A DNA stretch of 64,000 nucleotides from Thamnaconus septentrionalis (taxonomy: Eukaryota; Chordata; Actinopteri; Tetraodontiformes; Monacanthidae). The position numbers and the translations under genes were made by a program. The notes under the pieces were generated by a model, which was not told where the DNA came from, did not search any database, and saw nothing but the letters and a program-made list of their open reading frames with translations. This document shows positions 1 through 11,092 of this stretch, piece after piece (position 1 is the stretch's first letter; every line of letters starts with the position of its first letter). Location of the stretch: assembly GCA_009823395.1 (NCBI GenBank), contig CM020513.1, positions 2,039,501 to 2,103,500 of the forward strand, read 5' to 3'.

Positions 1-316
1 GCATCGCTGCTTCACGAGTTTCCACAAAACGTGGAAATGTGAAGCTCACTCTTGAAAGTTTACTTAAAAAAAACAACATGATTACTGTTTTTTTTTGGTG
101 ATTTTAATTAACTACAGGAGGAAAAAAAAAACTCACAACATTAGTGCTGTCAGCCTCAGTCTGTAATTCATTTTCAATTTCATTCTTCATTGGTCATAAT
201 TTTCCAATATCATGAAAAAAAATCATTAAACATTTTTTTTCTCTTCTCGTCTCCATTTTCTTTTCTTTTCTAAATGTGCTCTATAAATTAAGTTTATTTA
301 TAATTACATTAAAATT
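1..316. other. AT-rich noncoding DNA
   Basis: The stretch is A/T-rich with several poly-A and poly-T runs. I see no coding region, TE terminus or tandem repeat in it. Confidence 0.6.
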
Positions 317-370
317 ACCACTACCTACTGGATGTCTGTACGTCCAGTAGGTAGTGGTAGTGGTAGTGGT
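317..370. repeat. 16-bp perfect inverted repeat plus GTAGTG triplets
   Basis: The left arm ACCACTACCTACTGGA (317-332) is the exact reverse complement of the right arm (343-358), separated by a 10-base loop. The right arm runs into three or four GTAGTG-type triplets ending near 370. The sequence could form a hairpin or cruciform, or be a foldback left by replication-template switching. I do not recognise it as a known miRNA or element. Confidence 0.85.
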
Positions 371-1340
371 CCACAGCACCATGTGATACACTAAATATTG
401 CCTGTACCACCTTTAATTCCAATCTTAAATTGCTGATAGCAACAAACGCAGCCACTAAAACTCCTGTCCCGACCTGCTGGTTTGGCAGACTTGTTTGAGC
501 CTTTGTCGCCATGTTGTTTGGATTTTGTCAAACTCCATGTGCGGACAAAGGGAACATGGAGGAGGGAGGAAAATATCTGTGTCTATGGATGTGTTATGGA
601 AGGATCAACCAGCTCAGTCTGTCTGTTTTGTCTTTATGTTTTTGGGTTTGAGGCAGGTGACCATTTAGTTTTCTTTGCAGGGAAGGTTAGAGCGGCCGCC
701 CTCCACTCAGGACGCCGTTAATGCTCACAAGACAGATTAACAACGGCCCTCTGCAGCGCTCAGGGGAATAGTTTCCGCCTCGCAGCACAAAGCAGATTAA
801 ACCAAAAGGGGCACAATATTCACAAATCAGCCAATGGCTACGAGTCGAGAGGCAACACTATCCATCAGCCGACCCTCCGCCCTCCACAATAAGCTCGTCG
901 TGAGCTCGGCGCTCCCCAGAAAAACGAACGTTTCCCACAGGATGTTTCCGAGGAGCCCAGATTTTTCTTCCAATGGAGGTCTGGCTGGTTGACTCAACAT
1001 GGCAGGCCAGAAAAATTATGCTCCCGCAAATCAGACTAATGCATGAAAATGTGGCGGAGCAGCTACATATTGTGCCCATTAAATCATCATAATGTTGTTG
1101 TTTGTATGCAGCAGAATGACTGCAATATGCAACAATTCATATTTTTACTCAGATTAGCCCCAAAATATATTGCCGTTTACATTTGTGCATTGCAGTTTTA
1201 TGGCTGACTTCTTCTCCTAATACAAGAAATCATGGAATGTGTTTGGGTTTCTTTGAATGAGTAAAGCCTGTACCCTGTAAACAACAGTGAAAGTATTTCA
1301 CTCAAGAAATTTCATCGATACACAAATTAACATAACATAA
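371..1340. other. Single-copy noncoding DNA
   Basis: No gene is supported here. The part from about 690 to 1075 is GC-richer and complex, including a CCGTTAATG-type homeodomain core near 712, and could be a conserved noncoding element. The part from 1080 to 1340 is AT-rich with no structure I can name. Short open frames on both strands lack splice signals and family resemblance. Confidence 0.4.
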
Positions 1341-2580
1341 CCTCAGTTTGAACCCCCCCGCTTTCTTTGGGTTTTCTTTGTGTTTCCTGAGGGTTCATCT
1401 GACTGACAGAGACTTAAACTTCTGTGAAAGTGAGAGACGCACGTCAGCAAATACCAGCAGGCAGCGAGCTGAGCGACCGGGCTCGTCTGCAGTTGGAAGA
1501 AGATACAAAGAACAAACAAAGACCTGCCTGCTGCATCCTTGTATATCTGCCCATTTTGTTACCCCGCCCTCAAACTCCCCCGACCGGCCTCGCACTTTAT
1601 TTAAATATTTCATGCTATGTTTACATCTGTGCTGGCCTCTGCTCTGAATGAATCCCAAGCCGGCTCTGCTGTAATGAACCTCATTATATGTAACACAAGG
1701 ACCAGCGGAGCTGACAGGAAGCACGGCGGCAGCATCCTCGGCCCCGCCCTCACCTGCTCTGGCCTCACATCATAAAACCCCTGTTAGCTAAGGCTGCATG
1801 TTTAATTCCTCGTCTCAGGGCTCACCTTGTGGTGGCCCTCCACCCCCGCCCACCCCTCACCCACCTCTCCCACCGGGCCGGCCACTGCCGCTGATTTACC
1901 GCCGGCCATCCTGAGAGGACTAATTGCGGCGAGGCTGCGCGGTGAGGTCAGCCACGGCCGAGGAGGGGTGCCACGCTGACACACCTGCTCCGGGCCGGGG
2001 CGGGTGGGCGGGCAGGCGGGCAGGCGGAGGTCAAAGCCTTGGAGCGGCAGGAGGCGGCACGCCAGGAGTCTCCTTGAGTTGTCTGGAATAACGCCTGTCG
2101 GATGTAGCGCCGGCACGAGCGCCAGTGTCGGGATATAAACAAGTGCCAGGTCGCCATGTGTTGCCAGGACATAAATAAGGGGAGTCCGATAAGAGGCGGC
2201 CGTGTGATGGGGGTGATAGGGGCCTCGCTGGCTCTCCTTGATACGGATCTAAGCTCCTCCCTTTGCATCGCATTTGTGATTCATCTTCTTCTCTGCCTCC
2301 CCACCGCCTCCCCCTCCTCCACAGTCATCAGCCCCCTGCCTCCCTCTATGAGCGTCTGCTCAGTGGAGCCCAGAGATGGGTACCAGTCATTTTACCGGTA
2401 CCTCACCGAGTCAATATTGAAGTGGCTGTTAGTGTCAGGTCAAACGGTGATGCTCGTGGTGTTTTCATTGTTTTATCGCCTCCTCCCAGACTGAATTAAA
2501 GGTGCGGCTCATCATTTGAATGACAGCGAAAATGACGACGGCAACTTAGCCACTGTTTTCGTGAGTGTCTAGTAACATAT
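1341..2580. other. Noncoding; GC-rich block and candidate regulatory element
   Basis: The segment 1730-2120 is rich in C and G. At 2130-2290 there is a complex block with TATAAACA (2134-2141) and CATAAATAAGG (2170-2180), which resemble forkhead- and Cdx/Hox-type binding cores, followed by GATAAGAGG. Several overlapping open frames occur on both strands, as expected in stop-poor GC-rich DNA. None has a recognisable product. Confidence 0.35.
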
Positions 2581-2596
2581 TTCAAAGTTTGGATGC

Positions 2597-2620
2597 TATT
2601 TATTTATTTATTTATTTATG
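2597..2620. repeat. (TTTA)n microsatellite
   Basis: A run of about six ATTT/TTTA tetramers. Confidence 0.9.
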
Positions 2621-4030
2621 CTACGCAAACCTAGCAGTCACAAACTTTGAGAGAAACACAACCGCCAACAATAAGCAATAAACTGTCAGACAAAAAATAC
2701 ATATGTATGATAAAATGGAATTGTACTCTAGAATTAAACTCAATCAGAGTGATAATTAAAAATCAAACTGGAGCCAATGTCATCCGATCAATATCTGAGA
2801 TTATTACAATATATATTACAGGAGTATTGAGAAGCATCAGGATCGGCAAACAGTATCAGTATTGGTAATAATAAAGTCCAAAAAAATGAAAAAATATCCT
2901 ATTGTTTTTATATTGTTTGCAGAGACGCTGGCAGCTCACGGTGCTTCTAGACCTTCGAATGGATCTTTCAGGCACTATTGAATCTCCAGTCTGGCTGACT
3001 CCTCCCCCCTGGTGCTGGAGAGTTCACAAATCAGTCCACCCAAAGGTGGAGCTTTTTTTTGCAGAAGAGGCCATTTTCAATAGTTCCTGATGACGTTCTC
3101 TCAGGGGCCCGAACAGATTCCCTGCTATTCCGAGCACTTCACGTCCACTTCTGCGTCAGCTGACATCCCCATCCTCCATCACTCAGTGGTTCCCTTGATT
3201 TTTATCACCACCTCCTGACCCTTCCATTAACCTAATTAACCACAATTTACTAATGACACGGGCTGCCGCCGAGCAGGGACCGAGCCTCATTAATGGGGCC
3301 CGACCTGCCGGCGCGGCGACAGGGATGTCCTGGGGTCAATTTGGAATCGAGGGCCATAAGAGATTCGGTGGTGGTGCCGGTGTGCAAGCCAGCAGGTGAA
3401 GCGGTGCAGGGGTACAAAAACCAGAGCAAATGTGGAGGAAAATAGTCCCGCCGACTCACCGCCGGCTTAAAGGAAAAAAAAAAAAAGGAAGAAAAGAAAC
3501 ATTATATAAATCCCAGTTATTGGAGAGCTACAGCCTACAACACGACAAAGGAAGGAGGTGGAGGAAACAATTTCAGGTTTCATTTTACAAAAAAAGGTGG
3601 AGGGAATCGATAAGCCGCACGTTGGCTTATTGCCGGCGAGCTGAGGGAGAAATGAGACACTAACAGAAAACTGCAGGTTGGAGGTTTTGGGGCTTTTTTC
3701 TCTCTTTGAAAACACGCTGCCAGGCCTGGATATTACATCACAAACACAACCCAACAGTGCACACTCACAAACAGAAAGACACACATTTCGGTGTGGTAAA
3801 TGGAGGAAGGAAAAGAGCTCCCTTCACTGATTCCAGATCGGTTTGGAATCAACACAGCTTGGAGTTTACAGCGGATGACAAACCAAAGACCAGACTTTCA
3901 GAATCCAACAGGCTGTGGACGGGCCTCTCCTCAGCTAGGACCAGTTCAGTCCAACTCCATCTTAGAAAACAAAGAAGAAAAAGCGACTTTCGATGTTGCA
4001 ACCACAGACAATTGTGTTCATTCACAAAAG
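2621..4030. other. Noncoding DNA with one candidate conserved block
   Basis: Positions 2740-2880 are AT-rich and contain degenerate ATCGG/CAGTATCAG strings like those inside fish hAT MITEs, but no ends are visible. Positions 3220-3420 are more complex, with a homeodomain TAATTA core at 3233-3238. A poly-A tract of 14 bases lies at about 3473-3486. No coding region is supported. Confidence 0.35.
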
Positions 4031-4035
4031 TAAAA

Positions 4036-4276
4036 TGAACTGCACTTTCATAGTGCTTTTCCAGCACCTTCACGGTGCAACAAAGTGCTTTACAAAGGCC
4101 TCTCATTCACCCATTCACACACCAATGGGTGGCTGCTGCCATGCAAGGCGCTGCCTAGCAGTTTAGGGTTAAGTGTCTTGCCCAAGTACACAACAATAGG
4201 ATGGAGCGGGATTTGAACCGCCAACCTTTCGGTCATTGGACTACCTGCTCTAACTCGTGAGCTACAGTCGTCCCAG
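4036..4276 (-). mobile_element. tRNA-derived SINE
   Basis: Read on the minus strand, the element starts at about 4276 with a tRNA-like head: an A-box-like TAGCTCACGAGTTAGAGC and a B box GGTTCAAATCC at about 4208-4218. This is followed by a body matching a dispersed teleost SINE that I recognise (a CATTCACCCATTCACAC motif on the plus strand near 4107). RNA polymerase III would read it leftwards. The left boundary is approximate and no target-site duplication was resolved. Confidence 0.75.
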
Positions 4277-4560
4277 TGTGTCATTGGTTTTGGTTGAGTA
4301 CGTTCACTAAATACTTGCGCTCCTGTTGTTCCTGTGGCATCTGGATGACTGTTCCAATTACTTCATCTACAAAACCCAAACTAAACCAGTCAACAATACA
4401 ACAAGTGTGTGGTATAATTACCCATGCAATACTCCTTGAATTTTCAAAGTTGGAAATATTTCATAGGAACTAGTGGAAACGTGGAAATGAACAGAAATAA
4501 AGTGAAATAGTGCAAAATCTATGGTTGGGTGTAAAAGATTACAGCAGAGTATAAAATCTT
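4277..4560. other. Noncoding DNA, no feature seen
   Basis: Moderately AT-rich single-copy sequence without repeats, TE ends or coding signal. Confidence 0.5.
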
Positions 4561-5070
4561 TAATCACTGCAGCAGGTACGTTGCTCGGTTACTGCGAACA
4601 CGACCCGACCTGCAGCCGAGTCGATGGTGCTCGGAGGCCGCGCGCTTGGTTTCCCTTCAGTCAATGCGAGTTTCCATAGTTCGGTGAGTCGGACCCGGCG
4701 CGCGGCGGGCGGCTCGCATTAGCGAAGCCCCGTAACTCTGCTCAGCTGCTCGCGTCACTGACGGGCATCAATAACCGGCGCCGGTGCCTGGGCCTCGTAA
4801 TTGTGTTGGAGGGGTCGTGGCGGGGTCAACAGGCCGCTCCGACCGGCCTGTCTAATGAAGGGAACACAACTCTCCCTCACGCCAACACACACACACACAC
4901 ACACACAGCCATCTCCAATCCCAGGCCCCATTGCCCATGTCAATCACGCCATCTGTAATAGATACGCTGCGGCGCCGCTGCCACCAGGCGCACAAGCCAT
5001 CAAAATATATGTAGCGCCGGCGGCTGATGCGCCGTGTTGTGTTTACTGGACTATCAGGCTGCAGATATGA
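4561..5070. promoter_or_regulatory. Candidate conserved noncoding element, CpG-rich
   Basis: A complex GC-rich block with CpG clusters at 4600-4720. It contains GTCAATCA (4939-4946), which on the minus strand reads TGATTGAC, the classical PBX-type octamer. A CA microsatellite lies inside it at 4885-4907. The regulatory role is inferred from composition and motifs only. Confidence 0.3.
4885..4907. repeat. (CA)n microsatellite
   Basis: About eleven CA dinucleotides without interruption. Confidence 0.95.
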
Positions 5071-6640
5071 GTCTTGACACAAAATAATAATAATAAAAAA
5101 AACTGACACTGATGAGCTCTGAACATCACACCAAAATTCTTCTTATTGTTTGTTATTTGTGGGCTGCAACAGCCATCGAGGGCTAAAAGTCCAGGTCTCC
5201 TGAAGACATCAGTGATTTTACAAAGGAAAAAAAATACATGTGCTCAGGAAAGTAGCAATAAAATAGCAGCTGAAAATCAAATATATATATATATATATAT
5301 ACACATATATATATTTCACAAGCTTAAGTTTAAGGAGATGCTGCTGAAGTTCATCATAAAAAATGCGTGGCACTTGGATGTTGTTGTTTCTGTCATCCTT
5401 GTTTTGACTGTAACTGAGACGTGTTTCTGTGGAACGCCATGTGGGCGGCGAAGGCGAGGCTTGATTTTTTTTTTTTTTTACCTTTATTAAGAGAAACCCC
5501 GGCGTCTCGCTACCTCACTAACCAGTTTTCTCTGTTACACACCGTCGGCTTCATTATCGTGACAACATTCAAAGTGCCCGTGCTTTTTCATTGAGCCAAG
5601 AGTTATTCTGGAAGAGGAGGGGGCAGAGCCGAGGCTCCAAACTGGGGACGACAGCACAGACGACGGGATCAAACCAGACACCTGGGAAAGTGTTTTTCAC
5701 TTTTATTTTTTATTTTACTTGCGTAATATCATTAATATTATTGTGATTTGGTGCCACCAAAGTGGAAGACAGACAGATAGCATTAGGCACCAGTGGTACT
5801 TGGCTCATGTGGGGTTTTCTCCCGACGAATCTGGTCGCTCTCCTTCTGCTACCGAACGCCTCATTTCTATCCGAACCTGGTGAATCTCTGGCAAACTCAA
5901 GGGGATATTTCAAGCGGTTCCCACTCGAGCTGGTGGTGGCAGCCATCTGCAAAACTAATAAACATGGAAAAGTGACTTGAATTACAGTAAATGACGTAAA
6001 CGAATCAGCGAGTGGCGACGTCATTTCTTCCTCTTGGTTTGGCGACGTAGGTTGTCTCAAATTTCTGACACAGTCAAGATTTCATTCCGAGCCATATTTG
6101 GCTGCAAAGGCTGTGACAATGAACGCGCCTCACACTGGAGGACCACTTTAGGACCAGGACCAGAGATTTCACCACCTCCCATCTTCCACTGCCGGTTTGG
6201 GGTGTTATTTTTTTCCTTTAAACTCCATTCTCATCCCTTCCCCTTCTTCATGTGCAACATCCAGCTTCTGTCTCCAAGGCAAAAGAGGAGCTGCTTCCTG
6301 CGAGGAAGAGCCCTGACAGTCAGACCCAACACCCACTCAGCCCAGCGACCAGCCGCAGCCGGTGACTATTTGCTGGGATAATCCATCGAATAATACGCCC
6401 ACGTGAGTGCACACAGGCGCATAAAGGACGGTCAAAGGTTGTCAGCAGAATGAACTGGAGGCAGCAGGGCTCAAACTGGCACGACTGGATTAGAAACAAG
6501 AGTTTATGAGGAGGAAACATTGCAAGAAAACGTGTGGGGAAAAAAATCCACCCTAACTAAAGCACTTTTCATTTAGTTATTTTTTAATTCAATAAGATCA
6601 TTTTTATAATGAACTGCATGTCAAGACTCTATTTTCTCCC
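5071..6640. other. Noncoding DNA with (AT)n and poly-T tracts
   Basis: An alternating AT run occupies about 5280-5314 and a poly-T tract about 5464-5479. The remainder (5480-6640) is single-copy without a recognisable exon. A frame from 5762 to 5980 is open on the plus strand but has no family resemblance and no splice context. Confidence 0.45.
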
Positions 6641-7460
6641 GGCACAGACGAGTGTGTGGGAGTAGAGCCAGAATTGAATTAGCCGAGGGTGAAAGCCTGT
6701 GGCTGCTTGGGGGAAGCAGCCACGTCCAGTCAGCATCGGCCTTAAATCAAACGCACCCCCCAACATCAGTCAACTGCACTCTGCCTGAATAGCAGCGAGG
6801 GCAGGAGAGCGGCGGGCAACAATGAAGCAGAGGGGGGACGGCCAGACGGACAGACGGCAAGGGGAGGGGAAGGGAGGGGAGGGGGCAGAGGTGGGGGGGA
6901 GGGGTGGCGTGTGAAGACAGCGGAGGAGAATTAGGTGAATATTTGAGAGAAATACGGCCGCACGAGTCAGCAAGCAGGCCTGGACGTCAGCACTGTGTAA
7001 AAATAACCTGTCCAATTATGAAGAGGGACTGCCAGCCTCCCCCCATACAACCCCCCAACCCCCCGCATCATTTCACTGTACAGACTGCCCCGCCACATAT
7101 ACATCTCCTGTATATATTTGGAATGCGGCCGTATATCGCCTCTGATAATGTGATTCCGCAGCGTAGATTGGAATTGCTCACTGTCTTTTATAAAGACGGA
7201 TGGCTCTGTCAATACGCCACGGCCGGCTAGCGTTAGCTTGCCGCGCGATCCCCCCTCCCTCTCTCCCCACCCACCTTGTTCACCCCTCCGCCAACACAAA
7301 ATATGGCGTTCGGCGAGGAAGGACGGCCCGCCGCCGTTTCCATTATCCGTTTAACGGCCTCTAAAAAGGAGGATTTATTTCCGTAAATTTGCTCCTGTAT
7401 AACATGATTGTATCATGGATCATAAAGCTTCAGTCGATAGCGAGACGAGGAGGGAGAGGC
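6641..7460. promoter_or_regulatory. Candidate conserved noncoding block with G-rich core
   Basis: A complex mixed-composition sequence. It holds a G-run cluster (about 6861-6885) with four or more runs of three to five G separated by single A or AA, a G-quadruplex pattern. The part 7000-7210 has the dense, low-repeat texture typical of enhancers near developmental genes. Function is inferred. Confidence 0.3.
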
Positions 7461-7960
7461 GACCTAACCGACCGACCCCCCCTCACGCACACCCCCTCTC
7501 CTCGGCCCGGCCCGGCTCGGCTCGGCTCGGCTCGCCCGACCCAGGTGGAACTTCTATCTCACTCTTCCTCCCTGTGCAGCCGTCGGGCTCATCAGCCTAT
7601 TATATCCAATTGGCGCCGAAGTAATTGCCTATTTCGCACGCGCGTGAGGTTGAGCCCAGAGAGGCTAAAGGCCGAGCAACCAGGCTGTCACGGCGCCGCG
7701 CCGCAGTCATCCATCAATTATTATCGGGCCCAGGAAAAGCCGCCGCCGCCGGCGGGCCAGAGCTGACACTTAGTCAAAGCTCAGTCTGGCTGACTACCGG
7801 TCGAGTCATTAACACGCGCAAAGCTCCGGCCCGGCCGGTGTCGTCCGCCTGCCTGCCGTACACTCGTCTGAATGCTGCTGGCCTGCCGGTTGATGAAGAC
7901 GTATCACACGATCAAGCTCCGCCGGGCGGAGGGATCGTCAACGTCAAGTCAGGACTCACG
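7461..7960. promoter_or_regulatory. CpG-rich island-like region with CGGCT pentamers
   Basis: CpG is frequent across 7461-7960. A tandem pentamer block (7503-7536) repeats CGGCC/CGGCT about six times. A CCAATTGG motif lies near 7610. No ATG-plus-splice-donor exon was found beside it, so an unannotated promoter is possible but unproven. Confidence 0.35.
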
Positions 7961-9549
7961 CTGCTGGGATGAGCTGCTGTCACTTCCTCCGACAGAGTGT
8001 CGCTCAGTTGCGGCCGTTCAAACGAGAGACGCTTTCAAGCTTTCCATTGTGTCCTTCATGCGGGCTGAGCGGCAGCATGTTCGCCACAAGTCCAACAGAA
8101 GCTGTGAATCTTGTACCTGTTGACTTGTTCTGTGACATGCTGCTCGCGGTCGCAAACTATCCTGCGGTGTGTGTCTGATGGCGTGATTCCAACAGTGCAA
8201 CTACAGAGAAGGCACAACTGTTTTCTAGACATTACAAGTTTTTTCTCGCTCTCTCTTTAGGTTCTGACTTTCTCATCCAAAATACAAAATATTTCATTGA
8301 CCATCTGACCAGTTCATTGGCTACTTGGTCTCTGTGTTTTTGTGCTGTTACATAGAGCATGCGGCAATTTGTATTGCAGATTGTGTAATGTTTCACCCTA
8401 TCATATGTTTTATTTATGCCTTTTCTATATGCACGTCCGCTTTGCTTTTATGACTTGCAAGTCAAATATATTTCTTGGACTTTGTTGCTGCTTCTGGAGT
8501 CTACATCCAGGGATCAAAACACACAACTTATTGCCGTTGGCTATCATTGGCTGCAGAAAACCCATGAAGATGAGGAGGAGGAAGTATCGGGTCATCTTAT
8601 TGGCCGATGACAGCCGTGAGTGAGATAAAACTCCGGCCCGTTTTTCATTCCGCACAGAAGTTGGATTGCGCACTCTAAAGCGATTGTGTGTCAGTGTTCT
8701 GTCATCCGGTTTGGTGATATTAGGCGCCGGGGGGGGGAAAGCTTTGCTGTGTCTCATTAGTGAGTGGCAGACTGGAGCACAGCGATCGTTAATGGGCAAA
8801 TTAATGGTGTTTACGCTCTTTCATTCGCTGCGAGAGAGTGCCAGCAAGCGCCGCTGATGGCTGATGAGCCCCGTGTTTGCGCTGGAGATTACTTTTCTTG
8901 ATGTATGACACAAACACGGCGGAGATTATTGGGGCCTTCTGTTATCACACACCCGTCGTTGTCTTTGCTTTGGCAAGCGGCGCGGTGCCGTTTCGGCTTA
9001 TTGATGGAGACACGATAAGCGAAAAAAAAACCTCAGGGCTGCTGGAGAGGGAGGCGGAGAATTTAGTGGAGAAATTATTTCTGTGGGACGGGTTTGAACT
9101 GATTGAGCCGGCCGGCCGGCCGGACCAAACTGAACTTGGTCACAGGAGAGAAGCGATAGTGGAGGATGGGAAATGTTCACGCTTTTACAACACTGAGAGC
9201 TGTTATGAGTTATCCATGGAATACAGGGATCTTACATGACGTGGTGTGGTAAATCAAACAGTGCAGGGGAGATGCACTGGTTAAACAAAGCAAAACAAAA
9301 CAACAGATTAAAAAAAAAAAGTTGGATGATGACTGAACATGTGATGGGACTTGAACGTGTAACTTCAAATCCTTAAAGGGGAACGACGTAAGTTGGTCTA
9401 TCTTTGCTGTTTTGGTCTATATAGCTCCCCCTAGTGTTTCATTAAAAAAAACACACACAAACAACAAGCTCCTCCCCCTCCTCAGCCTGGAGACGATATG
9501 AGTCATTTAACCATCACAGCGTCTCCAGATCTGTGTCCAGATAGTTGAC
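7961..9549. other. Noncoding DNA; candidate conserved block 8560-9240
   Basis: Positions 8560-9240 are complex with several ATTA cores, and a GCCGGCCGGCCGGCCGG run (about 9107-9123) of tandem GGCC units. The remaining parts are AT-rich with a poly-A tract near 9310-9320. The open frame 8877-9239 has no recognised similarity. Confidence 0.35.
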
Positions 9550-9835
9550 CAGCTGAGTGCTCTAGTGGTAGAGTGTCCGCCCCGGGGACTGGTAGGTTGT
9601 GGGTTCGATCCCCAGTTGGGTCATACCAAAGACTGTAAAAATTGCCCAGCATTGCCTCCATCTTTGGCACTTAGGATTCAGGGTTGGACTTGGGGGGTTA
9701 GATCACCCAATGATCCCGGGCGAGGCACCGCTACTGCCCACCGCTCCCTCAGGGGATGCTGGGTCAAATGCGGAGGACATATTTTGCATCCTTCGGGATG
9801 TGACAATCAGTGGGACTTTAGCTTTAACTTTAGTT
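9550..9835 (+). mobile_element. tRNA-derived SINE
   Basis: The head carries a tRNA-like A box (TAGTGGTAGAGTG near 9564) and a B box GGTTCGATCCC at 9602-9612, which are internal RNA polymerase III promoter elements. The body includes a GGCGAGGCACCG stretch and a CAATCAGTGGGACTTTA tail ending in CTTTAA-type units, a pattern I recognise from dispersed teleost SINEs. Ends are approximate. Confidence 0.8.
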
Positions 9836-11084
9836 CCAGTAAAAATGTCGCCTGCTTCCTTAAAATGGTCATTCACAAACATCCAGCTGCAACATGAGCT
9901 AATAGGACTGTCAGTAGAGTCCGAATAGGAACTCCAGGAGGAGGAAGATGGTGCAGGAAAACTGGCTTCTCTGATGACGGTGGCGGGCGGGAATAAAAAG
10001 CTGGAATGAAGGTGGAGACAAAGCGGGACGAAGCGATACGGCAGATGGGTCCTAAACGGCATCTCAGCCCACTGAGCCAGGAGAAAAGCTGCTTGCCGGT
10101 TTTTTGTTGTTTTTTTTTCTCGCGTGCGCTAAAAGACAGCCTGTTCCTGGACTCGGCTGGTCTGGGCTCTTCGTCTCCTCCTTCATCCTCATCCACAATC
10201 GCCGTCGGGCGAATTTGCATTGCCACGGCTTCAGAGGGACGAGCGCCGCGCTTCACGCACGTCCTGCCGCAGCACCACTTTCACTCGAGGCTTCAAGCGA
10301 AATAATCCGTTTGTGCTCAATTTTTCCTGCGTTTTTAATGCTCCGTCTGGCTGCAACTGTTGTTTCATAAACAGGCGTCGAGTCGCTCGGTTAAGGCGGC
10401 GACGCCGTCTCTCCCTCGCTCACTCTGCAGGGGGGTGAAAAGGAGAAGGCAGGCTGCCGGTTGGCTGGCTGGCTCCGTCCCCACTGACAGCTCGTGATTT
10501 GTGTCATCTATCACCTGTGAAAGGGGCCTGAGGGCGAGCCGCACCAATCACACCCGTGGCAGATGTTGGGAAGTGCTGCAGCGCACACCTGCACACAACA
10601 ACATGAATCACACACAGGCACGAACTCGGAGGGAGGCGCAGCTGCAGTTTTCAGAGAATCGGTGCAGTGTGTGATGCAGGAGGCTTTCCCACAATATCAG
10701 GAGGTTCTGATAGAAGAACAGCGCCGCAAGACATCATCGGTCGTGTTTATCAGAAGCTGTAAAGTTGTTCTCATCCGACAATTATACTAATTACCACTTT
10801 GGAAACCAAAATCAGCAGGATGGTATCAGGTATCAGCAGGATCCATTTTTTTTTTTTAACGGTTCACTCATTGACTCACTCACTGTTGACTCACTTTGTG
10901 ATCACAACAAAGTGGACTACATTGGGAATGAGTGTCGGAGAATTATGATGCTACGCTTCAATTCTCTCAACTTTGTTGCGTCAGTAAGTGCGCTAATCAA
11001 TCCTGTGATGGTGGATGTGTCACGTAAAACACACAAGGACGCGTGTGTTTTTTTGTTGTATCACTTTTGTCAAGATGTTGTTTT
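9836..11084. other. Noncoding single-copy DNA
   Basis: The region contains a CpG-rich part (about 10140-10440) and AT-rich flanks. The open frames here (for example 9873-10256 minus and 10765-11241 plus) lack recognisable domains. No TE ends are visible until the duplication at 11085. Confidence 0.4.
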
Positions 11085-11092
11085 AATTTCAG

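Noticed and set aside
2740..2880. Possible hAT-like internal sequence
   Set aside because: Only weak ATCGG/CAGTATCAG resemblance; no terminal repeats or target duplication could be found.
4208..4276. Possible functional tRNA gene
   Set aside because: The tRNA-like head is fused to a SINE body and does not fold into a complete clover leaf with an acceptor stem that I can pair.
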